From SFWF01 sp045539925 (GTDB taxonomy: Bacteria; Bacillota; Clostridia; Oscillospirales; Acutalibacteraceae), in the NCBI GenBank assembly GCA_045539925.1, contig JAZQGH010000178.1:1-22474 (forward strand): 22,474 nucleotides of DNA, written 5' to 3'. Below are positions 1 through 7,294 of this stretch, piece by piece. Made by a program: the position numbers and the translations under genes. The notes under the pieces are model-generated. The model saw only the letters and a program-made list of their open reading frames with translations. It was not told where the DNA came from and ran no database searches. How positions within the stretch are numbered: position 1 is the first letter of the stretch; each line of letters begins with the position of its first letter.

Positions 1-60
1 GCGCTTGTGCGCTCGGTCATAGAGCGTAGCTCGTGAGGTTCAAAATCCCATAAGCTTCGA
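1..60. other. window edge, no gene assigned
   Basis: No gene can be supported here. One forward frame is open from the window edge to a TGA at 34-36, so this could be the last 11 codons of an upstream gene, but the piece is too short to identify. A small stem CGCTC/GAGCG (about 11-27) is present. The stretch with GGTTCAAAATCC resembles a tRNA T-arm at first sight but does not fold into a proper T-arm plus acceptor. Confidence 0.3.
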
Positions 61-117
61 CAACCAAAGAAAGAAAAAACTCGGTACACCATACGGTGCT
101 CCGAGTTTCTTTGGTTG
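61..117. terminator. long hairpin, probable bidirectional terminator
   Basis: CAACCAAAG (61-69) pairs with CTTTGGTTG (109-117). AAACTCGG (77-84) pairs with CCGAGTTT (101-108), and CACC (87-90) pairs with GGTG (95-98) around an ATAC loop. A 7-nt A-rich bulge lies on the left arm only. A-rich sequence before the inner stem and TTTCTTT after it fit a terminator working in both directions. The outer stem makes it longer than a usual terminator, so an intergenic repeat element is possible. Confidence 0.55.
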
Positions 118-323
118 CACACGTGGGCGGTTAAAAGAACCTTTTTAATTAATACTATAATTCTTTATACATATTTTTCATTTTTAGGGAGAGTGTAAAA
201 AGCTCTCCCTGTTTTTATGCCAGTAATAAATATTAAATGGTAGAATATTAGCAAGAATATAACTTTTGCCCGCTTTGTTAATTGTGTGCAAAAAATAACC
301 TCAAAAAATTTTCTAATTGTGTA
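118..323. other. gene-free AT-rich spacer
   Basis: No reading frame with a ribosome binding site is visible. It holds the terminator-like hairpin at 186-216 and, just before the next promoter, two direct copies of TAATTGTGT (279-287 and 314-322) 35 bp apart. The copies could be an activator site but may be chance in AT-rich DNA. Confidence 0.4.
186..216 (+). terminator. rho-independent terminator
   Basis: AGGGAGAG (186-193) pairs with CTCTCCCT (203-210) around a 9-nt loop, followed by GTTTTTAT. No gene in the window ends just before it, so it must serve a transcript from outside the window or be left over from a lost gene. Its stem and tail (GGGAGAG / CTCTCCCTGTTTTT) nearly match the terminator at 12285-12316. 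Confidence 0.7.
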
Positions 324-352
324 TTGACAACAAAAAACTTTTATGCTATACT
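324..352 (+). promoter_or_regulatory. strong promoter of the surface lipoprotein gene
   Basis: The -35 TTGACA (324-329) and -10 TATACT (347-352) are separated by exactly 17 nt. A TG at 344-345 gives an extended -10. This is close to the housekeeping consensus and predicts high expression when not repressed. Transcription should begin near 358-360, inside the palindrome that follows. Confidence 0.85.
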
Positions 353-371
353 TTACTTAACGGTTAAGTAA
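353..371. promoter_or_regulatory. palindromic operator, probable LacI-family site
   Basis: TTACTTAACGGTTAAGTAA is a perfect 19-bp palindrome around a central G at 362. It begins right after the -10 and covers the expected transcription start, which is a classic repressor position. Its core CTTAA-CGG-TTAAG (356-368) matches CTTAA-ACG-TTAAG at 4120-4132, in front of the LacI-type gene. A second palindrome, CGGTTA-AG-TAACCG (361-374), overlaps it. Assignment to the neighbouring regulator is inference. Confidence 0.75.
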
Positions 372-400
372 CCGAATTATTTTTGATGTTGGAGGTTCTT

Positions 401-3250
401 ATGAAACGCAGAATTACTTCGATTCTCTCCCTTGTGGTTGTTCTTGTGTTGCTCTGTACGAGTTTAGCATCTTGCTTCCTCTTCCAGACAGAAACAAAAG
501 AATACACACTCACTCTTTATGACAACGACGGTACTACCGTCCTTCACACAATTAAGGTAGAAGAGGGCAAGGCTCCTGAAAAGCCTGCAGATCCTACCAA
601 GGAAGGCTATGTCTTCGCAGGTTGGTTTGTAACTCCCACTTCTTCTAAGGCTTTTGACTTTGCTGCTGTTATGACTGAGGATGCTAAGGCATACGCTCAG
701 TGGAAGATGGCAGATTTCCAGGACGATCGTGACTGGGTACTCTCCGGTTCCATCAATGGATGGGGCTCTAACCTTGACGGTTATCACCTTACCAAGAAGA
801 CTGGTACAGGCAATGTTTACGAGCTTACACTCGATCTTTACGTTGATGATGAATTCCAGCTTACAGTTCTCCTTGAGGATGGTTCACTTTCTTACAGCTC
901 TGAAGGTGCTCGTGCAGCATCTTCTCACGTTGTAGCAGGAACCGAGTATATGGAAGCTGCAGGCGGACTTGGTACTTACAAGAACATCCACATGATTCAG
1001 GACGGTAACTACACACTTTCTCTCGTAACCGACCCCGAAACCGATAATAACGAGCTCACTATCATCAGAAACGGTGATCCCACAGGTCCTGCCACCGAGC
1101 ACGAGATTGCTAATTATGCAATCAAGGGCAGCAAGGTAACAAATTGGGCTGACTCTACTGATGCTAAGCACCTTATGACTAAGGGTGGTGACGGTAAGTT
1201 CACTCTTACTATCGAGCTTTATGCAAACGATGAGTTCATGTTCGTTGGCTATGAAGAGGCCAGTGGTGCACTCGTAGGTCTTGCAAAGTACATTAAGAGC
1301 GATATGCTTGCTGAAGGCTCTGCAACCGAAGTTCAGGCTAAGGCTGGTGGTAACTTCACAACAAGTGCTGACGGTACTTATACATTTACATTCGATCCCG
1401 AGGCAGAAAAGATTTCTGTTTCTTATTCTCCCGAATTCTCTCTTGAAGCAGTAGCTCGTCCTACCACTTGGTACATCCTTGGTAATGGTAGCGTAGCAGG
1501 TTCTGTTCTTAACAATGCAGCTTGGGGCCTTAAGGATGAGGCAGCTCAGGGCTTTGTAGATAATGGCAACGGTGTTTACGAGCTTACTCTCGACCTCTAT
1601 GTAGGCGATGCTTTCAAGATTTGTTCTGACAGCTCTTGGGCAAACGCACGTGACTTTAACTTTATGGTAGAGCCCGGCGAAAACTTCAAGGCTAATGGTA
1701 ATATTGAAGTTCTCGTAGCTGGTAACTATACTCTCACTCTCACTGTTGACGAAGACGAAACCAAGGATACTATCACTTGGGTACGCAACGGTGACGCTGC
1801 AGAAGGTGAAGAGCAGGAAGTAGTTATTGATGCTTTCGCAATTAAGGGAAGCAAGATTACTAATTGGGCTGACTCCACAGCTGATGAGCATCTTCTTAAG
1901 AAGAACGCTGACGGCAAATACGTTCTTACCGTAGAGATGTATGCAAATGACGAGTTTATGTTCGTAGCATACCAGTATGTTGATGGTGTTCTCACCGGTC
2001 TTCCTATCTACATTAAGAGCGATATGCTTGCAGAAGGTTCTGCTGCAGAGGTTGCAGCTAAGGCTGGCGGTAACTTTACAACAAGTGCTAACGGTACTTA
2101 CACATTTACATACGACCACGAAACAAAGTCCATTTCCGTAGCTTACTCTTCTGATTTCTCTCTTGAAGTAGCAGCTCGTCCTACCACTTGGTACATTCTT
2201 GGTAACGGTACTGTAGCAGGCTCCGTTCTTAACAATGCAGCTTGGGGCCTTAAGGATGAGGTAGCTCAGGGTCTTGTTTCCAAGGGCAACGGTGTTTACG
2301 AAATTACTCTTGACCTTTATGAAGGTGACGAATTCCAGATCTGTTCCAGCAGCTCTTGGTCTGATAAGCACGGATTTGACTCTCTTGTAAATCCCGGTGA
2401 AAACTTCACACGTGGCGGTAACATTACTGTTGCTGTTGCAGGTAACTACACTCTTACTCTTACTGTTGATCCCGATGATGAAACCAAGGACACTCTTACT
2501 TGGGTACGTAACGGTGATGCAGGCGAAGTAGAAGAAACCGAATATCCCGCTGACGCATTTGCAATCAAGGGTAGCAAGGTAACCGGTTGGGCTGACAAGA
2601 CCGATGCACAGTATCTTATGAATAAGAATGCTGACGGCAAGTTCGTTCTTGTAATCGAGCTTTACGCTAATGATGAGTTTATGTTCGTTGGCTACGAAAT
2701 GGTTGACGAGGCACTTTCCGGTCTTGCTCTCTACATCAAGAGCGATATGATTGCAGAAGGAAGTGCAGCTGAAGTTCAGGCTAAGGCTGGTGGCAACTTC
2801 ACAACAAGTGCTAACGGTACATACACATTTACATTCGATCCTGAAACAAATAAGGTTCACATCGCTTATTCCGCTGATTTCTCTCTTGAAATAGTTGCTC
2901 GCCCCACCACTTGGTACATCCTTGGTAACGGCGCGACCGAAGGTTCCGTTCTTCATACATCCAGCTGGGGACTTAACGATGAGTCCGTACAGAAGCTCAC
3001 AGATAAGGGCAACGGTGTTTACGAAATAACCCTCAATCTCTATGAAGGCGATCAGTTTAAGATTTGCTCCGATGGTTCTTGGTCTAATGCACACGACCTC
3101 TCTGATATGCCTAACCCCGGCACTAACTTTGAGGCTGCAGGCAACGTAAAGGTTCTCGTAGCAGGTAACTACACACTTACACTTACTATTGATGCTGATG
3201 ATGAAACCAAGGATACAATTACTTGGGTACGTAACGGCGACTGCGAATAA
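401..3250 (+). CDS. surface lipoprotein with InlB repeat and tandem starch-binding-like modules
   Basis: A 949-aa exported lipoprotein. I chose ATG 401 because GGAGG (391-395) sits 5 nt before it; an upstream TTG at 383 would add six residues but has no such site. The signal peptide ends in the lipobox LASC with Cys25, so the protein should be anchored outside the membrane. Residues about 34-103 form an InlB/Listeria-Bacteroides repeat (EGYVFAGW, then AYAQW). A beta-rich module follows from about residue 111, starting WVLSGSINGWGSN. Then come three tandem units of about 240 aa, each with an A half (IKGSKVTNWAD, ANDEFMFV, GGNFTTS) and a B half (TTWYILGNG, LTLTV, TWVRNGD). The modules resemble SusE/SusF and pullulanase carbohydrate-binding domains, and no catalytic motif is visible. 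With a maltodextrin importer next door, starch capture at the cell surface is the likely role. The ligand is inferred, not read from the sequence. Confidence 0.8.
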   Translation: MKRRITSILSLVVVLVLLCTSLASCFLFQTETKEYTLTLYDNDGTTVLHTIKVEEGKAPEKPADPTKEGYVFAGWFVTPTSSKAFDFAAVMTEDAKAYAQWKMADFQDDRDWVLSGSINGWGSNLDGYHLTKKTGTGNVYELTLDLYVDDEFQLTVLLEDGSLSYSSEGARAASSHVVAGTEYMEAAGGLGTYKNIHMIQDGNYTLSLVTDPETDNNELTIIRNGDPTGPATEHEIANYAIKGSKVTNWADSTDAKHLMTKGGDGKFTLTIELYANDEFMFVGYEEASGALVGLAKYIKSDMLAEGSATEVQAKAGGNFTTSADGTYTFTFDPEAEKISVSYSPEFSLEAVARPTTWYILGNGSVAGSVLNNAAWGLKDEAAQGFVDNGNGVYELTLDLYVGDAFKICSDSSWANARDFNFMVEPGENFKANGNIEVLVAGNYTLTLTVDEDETKDTITWVRNGDAAEGEEQEVVIDAFAIKGSKITNWADSTADEHLLKKNADGKYVLTVEMYANDEFMFVAYQYVDGVLTGLPIYIKSDMLAEGSAAEVAAKAGGNFTTSANGTYTFTYDHETKSISVAYSSDFSLEVAARPTTWYILGNGTVAGSVLNNAAWGLKDEVAQGLVSKGNGVYEITLDLYEGDEFQICSSSSWSDKHGFDSLVNPGENFTRGGNITVAVAGNYTLTLTVDPDDETKDTLTWVRNGDAGEVEETEYPADAFAIKGSKVTGWADKTDAQYLMNKNADGKFVLVIELYANDEFMFVGYEMVDEALSGLALYIKSDMIAEGSAAEVQAKAGGNFTTSANGTYTFTFDPETNKVHIAYSADFSLEIVARPTTWYILGNGATEGSVLHTSSWGLNDESVQKLTDKGNGVYEITLNLYEGDQFKICSDGSWSNAHDLSDMPNPGTNFEAAGNVKVLVAGNYTLTLTIDADDETKDTITWVRNGDCE
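1118..3250 (+). repeat. three tandem coding repeats of about 720 bp
   Basis: Matching points at 1121, 1841 and 2564 set periods of 720 and 723 bp, always in frame. Similarity extends to the DNA; for example TACATTAAGAGCGATATGCT occurs unchanged in units 1 and 2. Each unit encodes one A plus one B carbohydrate-binding-like module. The high DNA similarity points to recent duplication or gene conversion, and copy number could change by recombination. Confidence 0.9.
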
Positions 3251-3262
3251 TCAAAATAAAAG

Positions 3263-3284
3263 GGGCTGACCGTTTGGTCAGCCC
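3263..3284 (-). terminator. terminator between convergent genes
   Basis: GGGCTGACC (3263-3271) and GGTCAGCCC (3276-3284) form a perfect 9-bp stem with a GTTT loop. On the minus strand the stem is followed by CTTTTATTTTG, so it ends the LacI-type gene well. On the plus strand the tail is poorer in T, so it may also stop the lipoprotein transcript but less strongly. Confidence 0.85.
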
Positions 3285-3303
3285 TATGCTTATAAAAAAC
3301 AAA

Positions 3304-4104
3304 TTAAATTCTAATATCGTGAGGAACGTCACCGCTTCGTGCGATGGTGATCTCAAGGCACTCGATAAGCTTTTCAATCTTTTCATAGCTTGAAATATCA
3401 ATGGAAAGAGCGTCTTTGTTGATGGACTTGCAATATTGACCGAGCATTTCACCAATTACAACAATGTTTTTATCAGTGATAGAGTTAACATCTTCAAAGC
3501 TTGATACGTAAACAATTCTATCAAATGTAGCATTAAGCTCTGAGTGCAGCGCTTCATTCTTTTGCTCGTGACATATTACAGTATAATCAGCTCCGTCAAA
3601 TATTTCATTTGCAATTCCTTTGATTTTACCGTAATTGCTGTTGATCTGACAGAAGAGCTGGTCGTCATAAAGCATATCAAACGCAATAACAGGACAGTAG
3701 TTCGCTTCACTGACGGTTTTGAAAAAGCTTTCCTCTGCGTCGCAGCAGATAACCGCATCGCACCAATCAAGTCTTGATGTTTCTGTGTTATCAATAACAC
3801 GAAGAGAAAGTCCTTTATCTTTTAGAGCTTTTGCAAGGCGGCGAATCAAAAGAAAATGATCTGCACGCTTTAGAGCAAAAGATCCGTGTCCAAGGTACAA
3901 TCCTACTATATTAGTTTTTCCCGATGAAATGCTTTTAGCATGAAAATTGATCTTGTAACCGTAGAGGTTGACTATTTGAAGCACCTTTTTTCTGGTTGCT
4001 TCACTTATACACTGGTCATCACGGTTATTTAATATATAGCTGACGGTGGCTACGGAAACCCCGGCTTCTTCGGCTATATCTCTTAAAGTTACTTTCTTTT
4101 TCAT
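3304..4104 (-). CDS. short LacI-family transcriptional repressor
   Basis: A 266-aa protein. I start it at MKKKVTLRDIAEEAG (ATG at 4104-4102), because the LacI helix-turn-helix begins there and AAAGG lies about 10 nt upstream; a longer frame adds 24 residues unlike the family. Residues 5-27 give the canonical LacI recognition helix pattern (TLRDIAEEAGVSVATVSYIL), followed by the hinge region near residues 45-58. The sugar-binding part is only about 205 aa, against roughly 270 in the family, and the usual C-terminal half is compressed, so effector binding may be unusual. The gene is convergent with the lipoprotein and divergent from the amylase operon. A CTTAA-N3-TTAAG site sits just downstream of its own promoter, which suggests autorepression. 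Likely ligand: maltose or a maltodextrin (inference). Confidence 0.85.
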   Translation of the reverse strand: MKKKVTLRDIAEEAGVSVATVSYILNNRDDQCISEATRKKVLQIVNLYGYKINFHAKSISSGKTNIVGLYLGHGSFALKRADHFLLIRRLAKALKDKGLSLRVIDNTETSRLDWCDAVICCDAEESFFKTVSEANYCPVIAFDMLYDDQLFCQINSNYGKIKGIANEIFDGADYTVICHEQKNEALHSELNATFDRIVYVSSFEDVNSITDKNIVVIGEMLGQYCKSINKDALSIDISSYEKIEKLIECLEITIARSGDVPHDIRI

Positions 4105-4119
4105 AAAAGGTCTGCCTTT

Positions 4120-4132
4120 CTTAAACGTTAAG
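4120..4132. promoter_or_regulatory. probable LacI-family operator in the divergent region
   Basis: CTTAA-ACG-TTAAG shares both arms with the site at 356-368. It lies 16 nt before the repressor start codon and about 10-20 nt into the repressor transcript. It also lies upstream of the amylase operon, near the expected -35 position for the plus-strand TATAAT at 4149-4154. It could therefore control both directions. Confidence 0.65.
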
Positions 4133-4146
4133 CCAAGCTTGACTAT

Positions 4147-4176
4147 ATTATAATGATTATGAGGGCCTTTTGTCAA
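4147..4176 (-). promoter_or_regulatory. promoter of the LacI-type gene (divergent region)
   Basis: Reading the minus strand, TTGACA (4176-4171) and TATAAT (4152-4147) are 18 nt apart. The overlapping plus-strand TATAAT (4149-4154) is the best -10 candidate for the amylase operon, but no good plus-strand -35 is visible, so that promoter may be weak or need an activator. Confidence 0.7.
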
Positions 4177-4194
4177 GAGAAAAGGAGATTTTTA

Positions 4195-5823
4195 ATGAAC
4201 AAACACGCAATTTACCACCGCCCCGAGAGCAATTATTGCTTTGCAATAGACGAAAAAACAGTCGTTTTACGTATTCGCTTTGCCAAGGACGAAAAGCTTA
4301 ACTCACTCTCGGTGCTATATAACTCTAAATATGATATTGCTAAGGTGCAGTATAGGACTGATATGCCTTTCCTTTGCACCGATGGAGCATATGACTATTA
4401 TTCCGCGACTATAAAGCTTGATGATCCACGGCTTGCATACGTTTTTGAGTTTTCATCAGATGAAGGAAAATATTATTTCTGTGAAACGGGTGTAAAAGAA
4501 TCATACGATTTTTCAGTTGCATATTACGACAGCTTCCAATATGCTTATATAAATAAAAATGATATCATTCAGAATGTATCTTGGCTGAACAATGCTGTTT
4601 TCTATCAAATATTCGTTGATAGATTTGCCAAAGGCTCAAAGAAGGATGAATCATATATCAATGCTGAGTGGGGAGATATCCCAACACCTAAATCATTCTA
4701 CGGTGGAGATCTTGACGGTATTTGTGCGTCTCTTGATTACATAAAGGAGCTGGGCGTTACAGCGCTTTATCTTAACCCTATATTCAAGAGTCCGTCAAAT
4801 CATAAATATGATATTGTAGATTATTACGAGATAGATGAAATGTTCGGTGGCAAGGAAGCATTTAGACGACTTGTTAAGGCTTGCCACGAAAAAGGCATAA
4901 AGGTAATGCTTGACGCTGTATTTAATCACGTTAGCGAAGGCTTTTATCCATTCGGACAGGTTTTATCTGCAGGAAAAGATTCTGAATACTTTGATTGGTT
5001 TATAATAAATGGCGAAAAAATTAGCCGTAAGAGAGATAATTACGCCTGCTTTGCAGCATGTGAATATATGCCAAAGCTTAATACAAACAATCCGGAGGTT
5101 CAATCTTATCTTATAGACGTTGCTAAGCACTACATAACCGAATATGATATCGACGGATGGCGTCTTGACGTTGCTGATGAAGTTTCTCACGATTTTTGGC
5201 GTCAAATGAGAAGGAAGATCAAGGCGATAAAGCCCGATGCAGTTCTTATAGGCGAAAATTGGCATAATAGTGAAAGTTTCTTGCAAGGAGATCAGTTTGA
5301 TAGTATAATGAATTACGGAGTTACCAAGGCGTTCCTTGATTACTTCGCAAGAGAGTCCATAGACGAGAAGGGATTTGCCGAAGCTCTTAACTCTCAGCTT
5401 ATGCGTTATACTGATACCACAAACAATATGATGTTCAATCTTCTTGATTGCCACGATACACATAGATTCATTACTGAGGTTTCGGGGGATAGACGTAAGC
5501 TTATGCACGCACTACTTGCTCTTGTTTTCCTTCCCGGAAGTATTAACCTCTATTATGGAACGGAAATACTTACCGAAGGTGGATATGATCCCGATAGCAG
5601 AAGAACCTTTGATTTTGAAAAACTGAACGATCCCGAAATACGAGGTATTAAGGGAGAGGTCGCATATATTATGAAGCTTAAAACTCAGCCTGCAATCGCA
5701 CACGGTACTGTGAGAATATCGAGTGGTGATGGCTATATTAGTATTGAAAGAAAATGCGAAGAGCAAACACTTATACTGAAGCTTTGCTCTGAAAATTACA
5801 CCATTGAAGGAGAATTGTTATGA
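4195..5823 (+). CDS. GH13 alpha-amylase family, neopullulanase/cyclomaltodextrinase type
   Basis: A 542-aa intracellular glycoside hydrolase expected to cleave alpha-1,4 (and possibly alpha-1,6) bonds of imported maltodextrins. AAGGAG (4182-4187) sets the start at ATG 4195, 7 nt away. The first 110 residues or so look like the CBM34-type N domain of the neopullulanase subfamily. The four GH13 regions are intact: DAVFNH from D240, GWRLDVADE with nucleophile D325, GENWH with acid/base E354, and DCHD with D421. AVFYQIFVDRF opens the barrel, as in neopullulanases. There is no signal peptide, so it acts in the cytoplasm. It is first in the operon and its stop overlaps the next start (ATGA, 5820-5823), which implies translational coupling to the binding protein. 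The exact substrate within the subfamily cannot be settled here. Confidence 0.9.
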   Translation: MNKHAIYHRPESNYCFAIDEKTVVLRIRFAKDEKLNSLSVLYNSKYDIAKVQYRTDMPFLCTDGAYDYYSATIKLDDPRLAYVFEFSSDEGKYYFCETGVKESYDFSVAYYDSFQYAYINKNDIIQNVSWLNNAVFYQIFVDRFAKGSKKDESYINAEWGDIPTPKSFYGGDLDGICASLDYIKELGVTALYLNPIFKSPSNHKYDIVDYYEIDEMFGGKEAFRRLVKACHEKGIKVMLDAVFNHVSEGFYPFGQVLSAGKDSEYFDWFIINGEKISRKRDNYACFAACEYMPKLNTNNPEVQSYLIDVAKHYITEYDIDGWRLDVADEVSHDFWRQMRRKIKAIKPDAVLIGENWHNSESFLQGDQFDSIMNYGVTKAFLDYFARESIDEKGFAEALNSQLMRYTDTTNNMMFNLLDCHDTHRFITEVSGDRRKLMHALLALVFLPGSINLYYGTEILTEGGYDPDSRRTFDFEKLNDPEIRGIKGEVAYIMKLKTQPAIAHGTVRISSGDGYISIERKCEEQTLILKLCSENYTIEGELL

Positions 5824-7238
5824 AAAGAATAATATCTTTGATTTTAGCAATCGCAATGCTTTGGGGCTTTGCTTGCATTTTAAGTTCGTGTAACAACGAC
5901 GAAAACAAAGAACAAATAGTTATCAGAGTGCTTGAAAACGACTTTGCCAAGAAGAACGGTTATCTTCAGGTGCTTCTTGATGCGTTTAACGAAAAGTATA
6001 AGGAATATAACGTTGTTGCAGTTGATGCAGATATGGACGAGTATTCCGATCTTGAAAACGATGGTCCTTACGGCTACGGCCCCGACGTTCTTTATCAGGC
6101 AAATGACGTTCTTATGAAATACGTTGACGGTCACCATATTTATCCCATCAATATTGAAGAACTTGAATGTTATGATCAGATTCCCGAGAATGCTTGGGAT
6201 GCTTATAAGGCAGAGGCAGACGGCAAGACCGTTTACTGTGGCGTTCCCGTAAACGTTCAGCAGCCCCTTCTTTATTACAGAAAGGATATGCTTCCCGAGG
6301 ATTGGGAGACCGAATGGGATAAGAACAACAACGACGTTCCCGATATGGTAGAGTTCTGGAATGAAATGTACCGTTACAGCGCGCAGATACGTCAAAACGA
6401 CAAGAGCAAGTTTGGCTTCGCCCTTCAGCTCAATAACGAGTATTTCAACTCCGGTTTCCTCTTCTCCTACGGCGGATATGTATTTGGTAAGAACAACACC
6501 GATGATACGGATATCGGTCTTTCCAACGGGAACGCAAAGCTTGGCGCAAAGGTAATTTGGGATCTCGCCGGTATTATGGACGAAAAATGTGCTGACGATT
6601 CCTTCACTAATGCAAGAACAACAATGCTTGCAAACGGAACAATTTTCGCAACTATTTGTACTCCCGACATTACAACCAATTTCTTAAAGGATCTCGCTCT
6701 TGAGTATCAGAATCAGGGACTTTCCGAAGCAGAAGCAAACGCAAAGGCTAAGGAAAACCTTGTTATTGCATCTCTTCCTATGCTTCCCGCTGCAGGTGAT
6801 ATTACTGCAAACGTTGACGTTACAGATTCTTCTCTCTGGATAGCACAGAAGACTATGGGCGGTATTAACGGATACGGCATCAGCTCTTACTCCGAGCATA
6901 AGGATTGGGCTCTCAAATTCGTAGAATTTGCAACAAGTGCTGAAATGGTACAGAAACGTGCAGAAATGCTCGGTATCGTTCCTGCAAGAGGTGACGTAAT
7001 CGAGAAAATTGATAACCCTGCAACTGAAATCACCTATAACAATCTTGACGACGGTACTCTTGTAGTAATGCCTTCCATTTCCGCAGTAAAGCAGATTTGG
7101 ACTCCTATTTCTTCCGGTTTTAAGCAGATTGCTACAGATGGATGCACTGATAGAAAATATACTCTTAGCGACCTTCAGGCGATCCTTGAAACAATAGACG
7201 ATAACATTTATAAAGCAATACACACATTCTCTGAATAA
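5820..7238 (+). CDS. malE: maltodextrin-type ABC transporter substrate-binding lipoprotein
   Basis: A 472-aa extracytoplasmic solute-binding protein of family 1 (MalE-like). Residues 1-24 are a lipoprotein signal with lipobox LSSC and Cys24. The C-terminal part has the family pattern in which GINGYGISSYSEHKDWALKF leads to EFATSAEM and then GIVPARGDV, typical of sugar-binding proteins. Its start overlaps the amylase stop by 4 nt, so it needs no separate promoter. MalF follows after 56 nt that contain a small hairpin. Context (GH13 enzyme, MalF/MalG-like permeases) argues for maltose or maltodextrin as ligand; the symbol is given on that basis and not on binding residues. Confidence 0.88.
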   Translation: MKRIISLILAIAMLWGFACILSSCNNDENKEQIVIRVLENDFAKKNGYLQVLLDAFNEKYKEYNVVAVDADMDEYSDLENDGPYGYGPDVLYQANDVLMKYVDGHHIYPINIEELECYDQIPENAWDAYKAEADGKTVYCGVPVNVQQPLLYYRKDMLPEDWETEWDKNNNDVPDMVEFWNEMYRYSAQIRQNDKSKFGFALQLNNEYFNSGFLFSYGGYVFGKNNTDDTDIGLSNGNAKLGAKVIWDLAGIMDEKCADDSFTNARTTMLANGTIFATICTPDITTNFLKDLALEYQNQGLSEAEANAKAKENLVIASLPMLPAAGDITANVDVTDSSLWIAQKTMGGINGYGISSYSEHKDWALKFVEFATSAEMVQKRAEMLGIVPARGDVIEKIDNPATEITYNNLDDGTLVVMPSISAVKQIWTPISSGFKQIATDGCTDRKYTLSDLQAILETIDDNIYKAIHTFSE

Positions 7239-7264
7239 AGAGAATACATCTAATGTTTTCCACA

Positions 7265-7280
7265 GTCGCTCCCCGGCGAC
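7265..7280 (+). promoter_or_regulatory. intercistronic hairpin before malF
   Basis: GTCGC (7265-7269) pairs with GCGAC (7276-7280) across a TCCCCG loop, with no T run after it. It ends 4 nt before the malF ribosome binding site (AAAGGA). Such hairpins after binding-protein genes can stabilise the upstream message or lower permease translation; that role here is inference. Confidence 0.45.
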
Positions 7281-7294
7281 AGAAAGGAAATTTT

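Noticed and set aside
28..66. tRNA-like 3' end (GGTTCAAAATCC ... ACAACCA)
   Set aside because: The loop has one base too many, the T stem does not pair, and the distance to the CCA-like end is too long for an acceptor arm.
279..322. Direct repeat TAATTGTGT as an activator site
   Set aside because: Only two short AT-rich copies with unknown partner; noted in the spacer entry but not claimed as a site.
884..3094. Very long minus-strand open frame inside the lipoprotein gene
   Set aside because: It is the antisense of a repeated, codon-biased gene; its protein has no recognisable domain, no ribosome site, and mirrors the repeat pattern.
4139..4154. TTGACT-N4-TATAAT as the amylase promoter
   Set aside because: The 4-nt spacing is far too short; the TTGACT cannot serve that -10.
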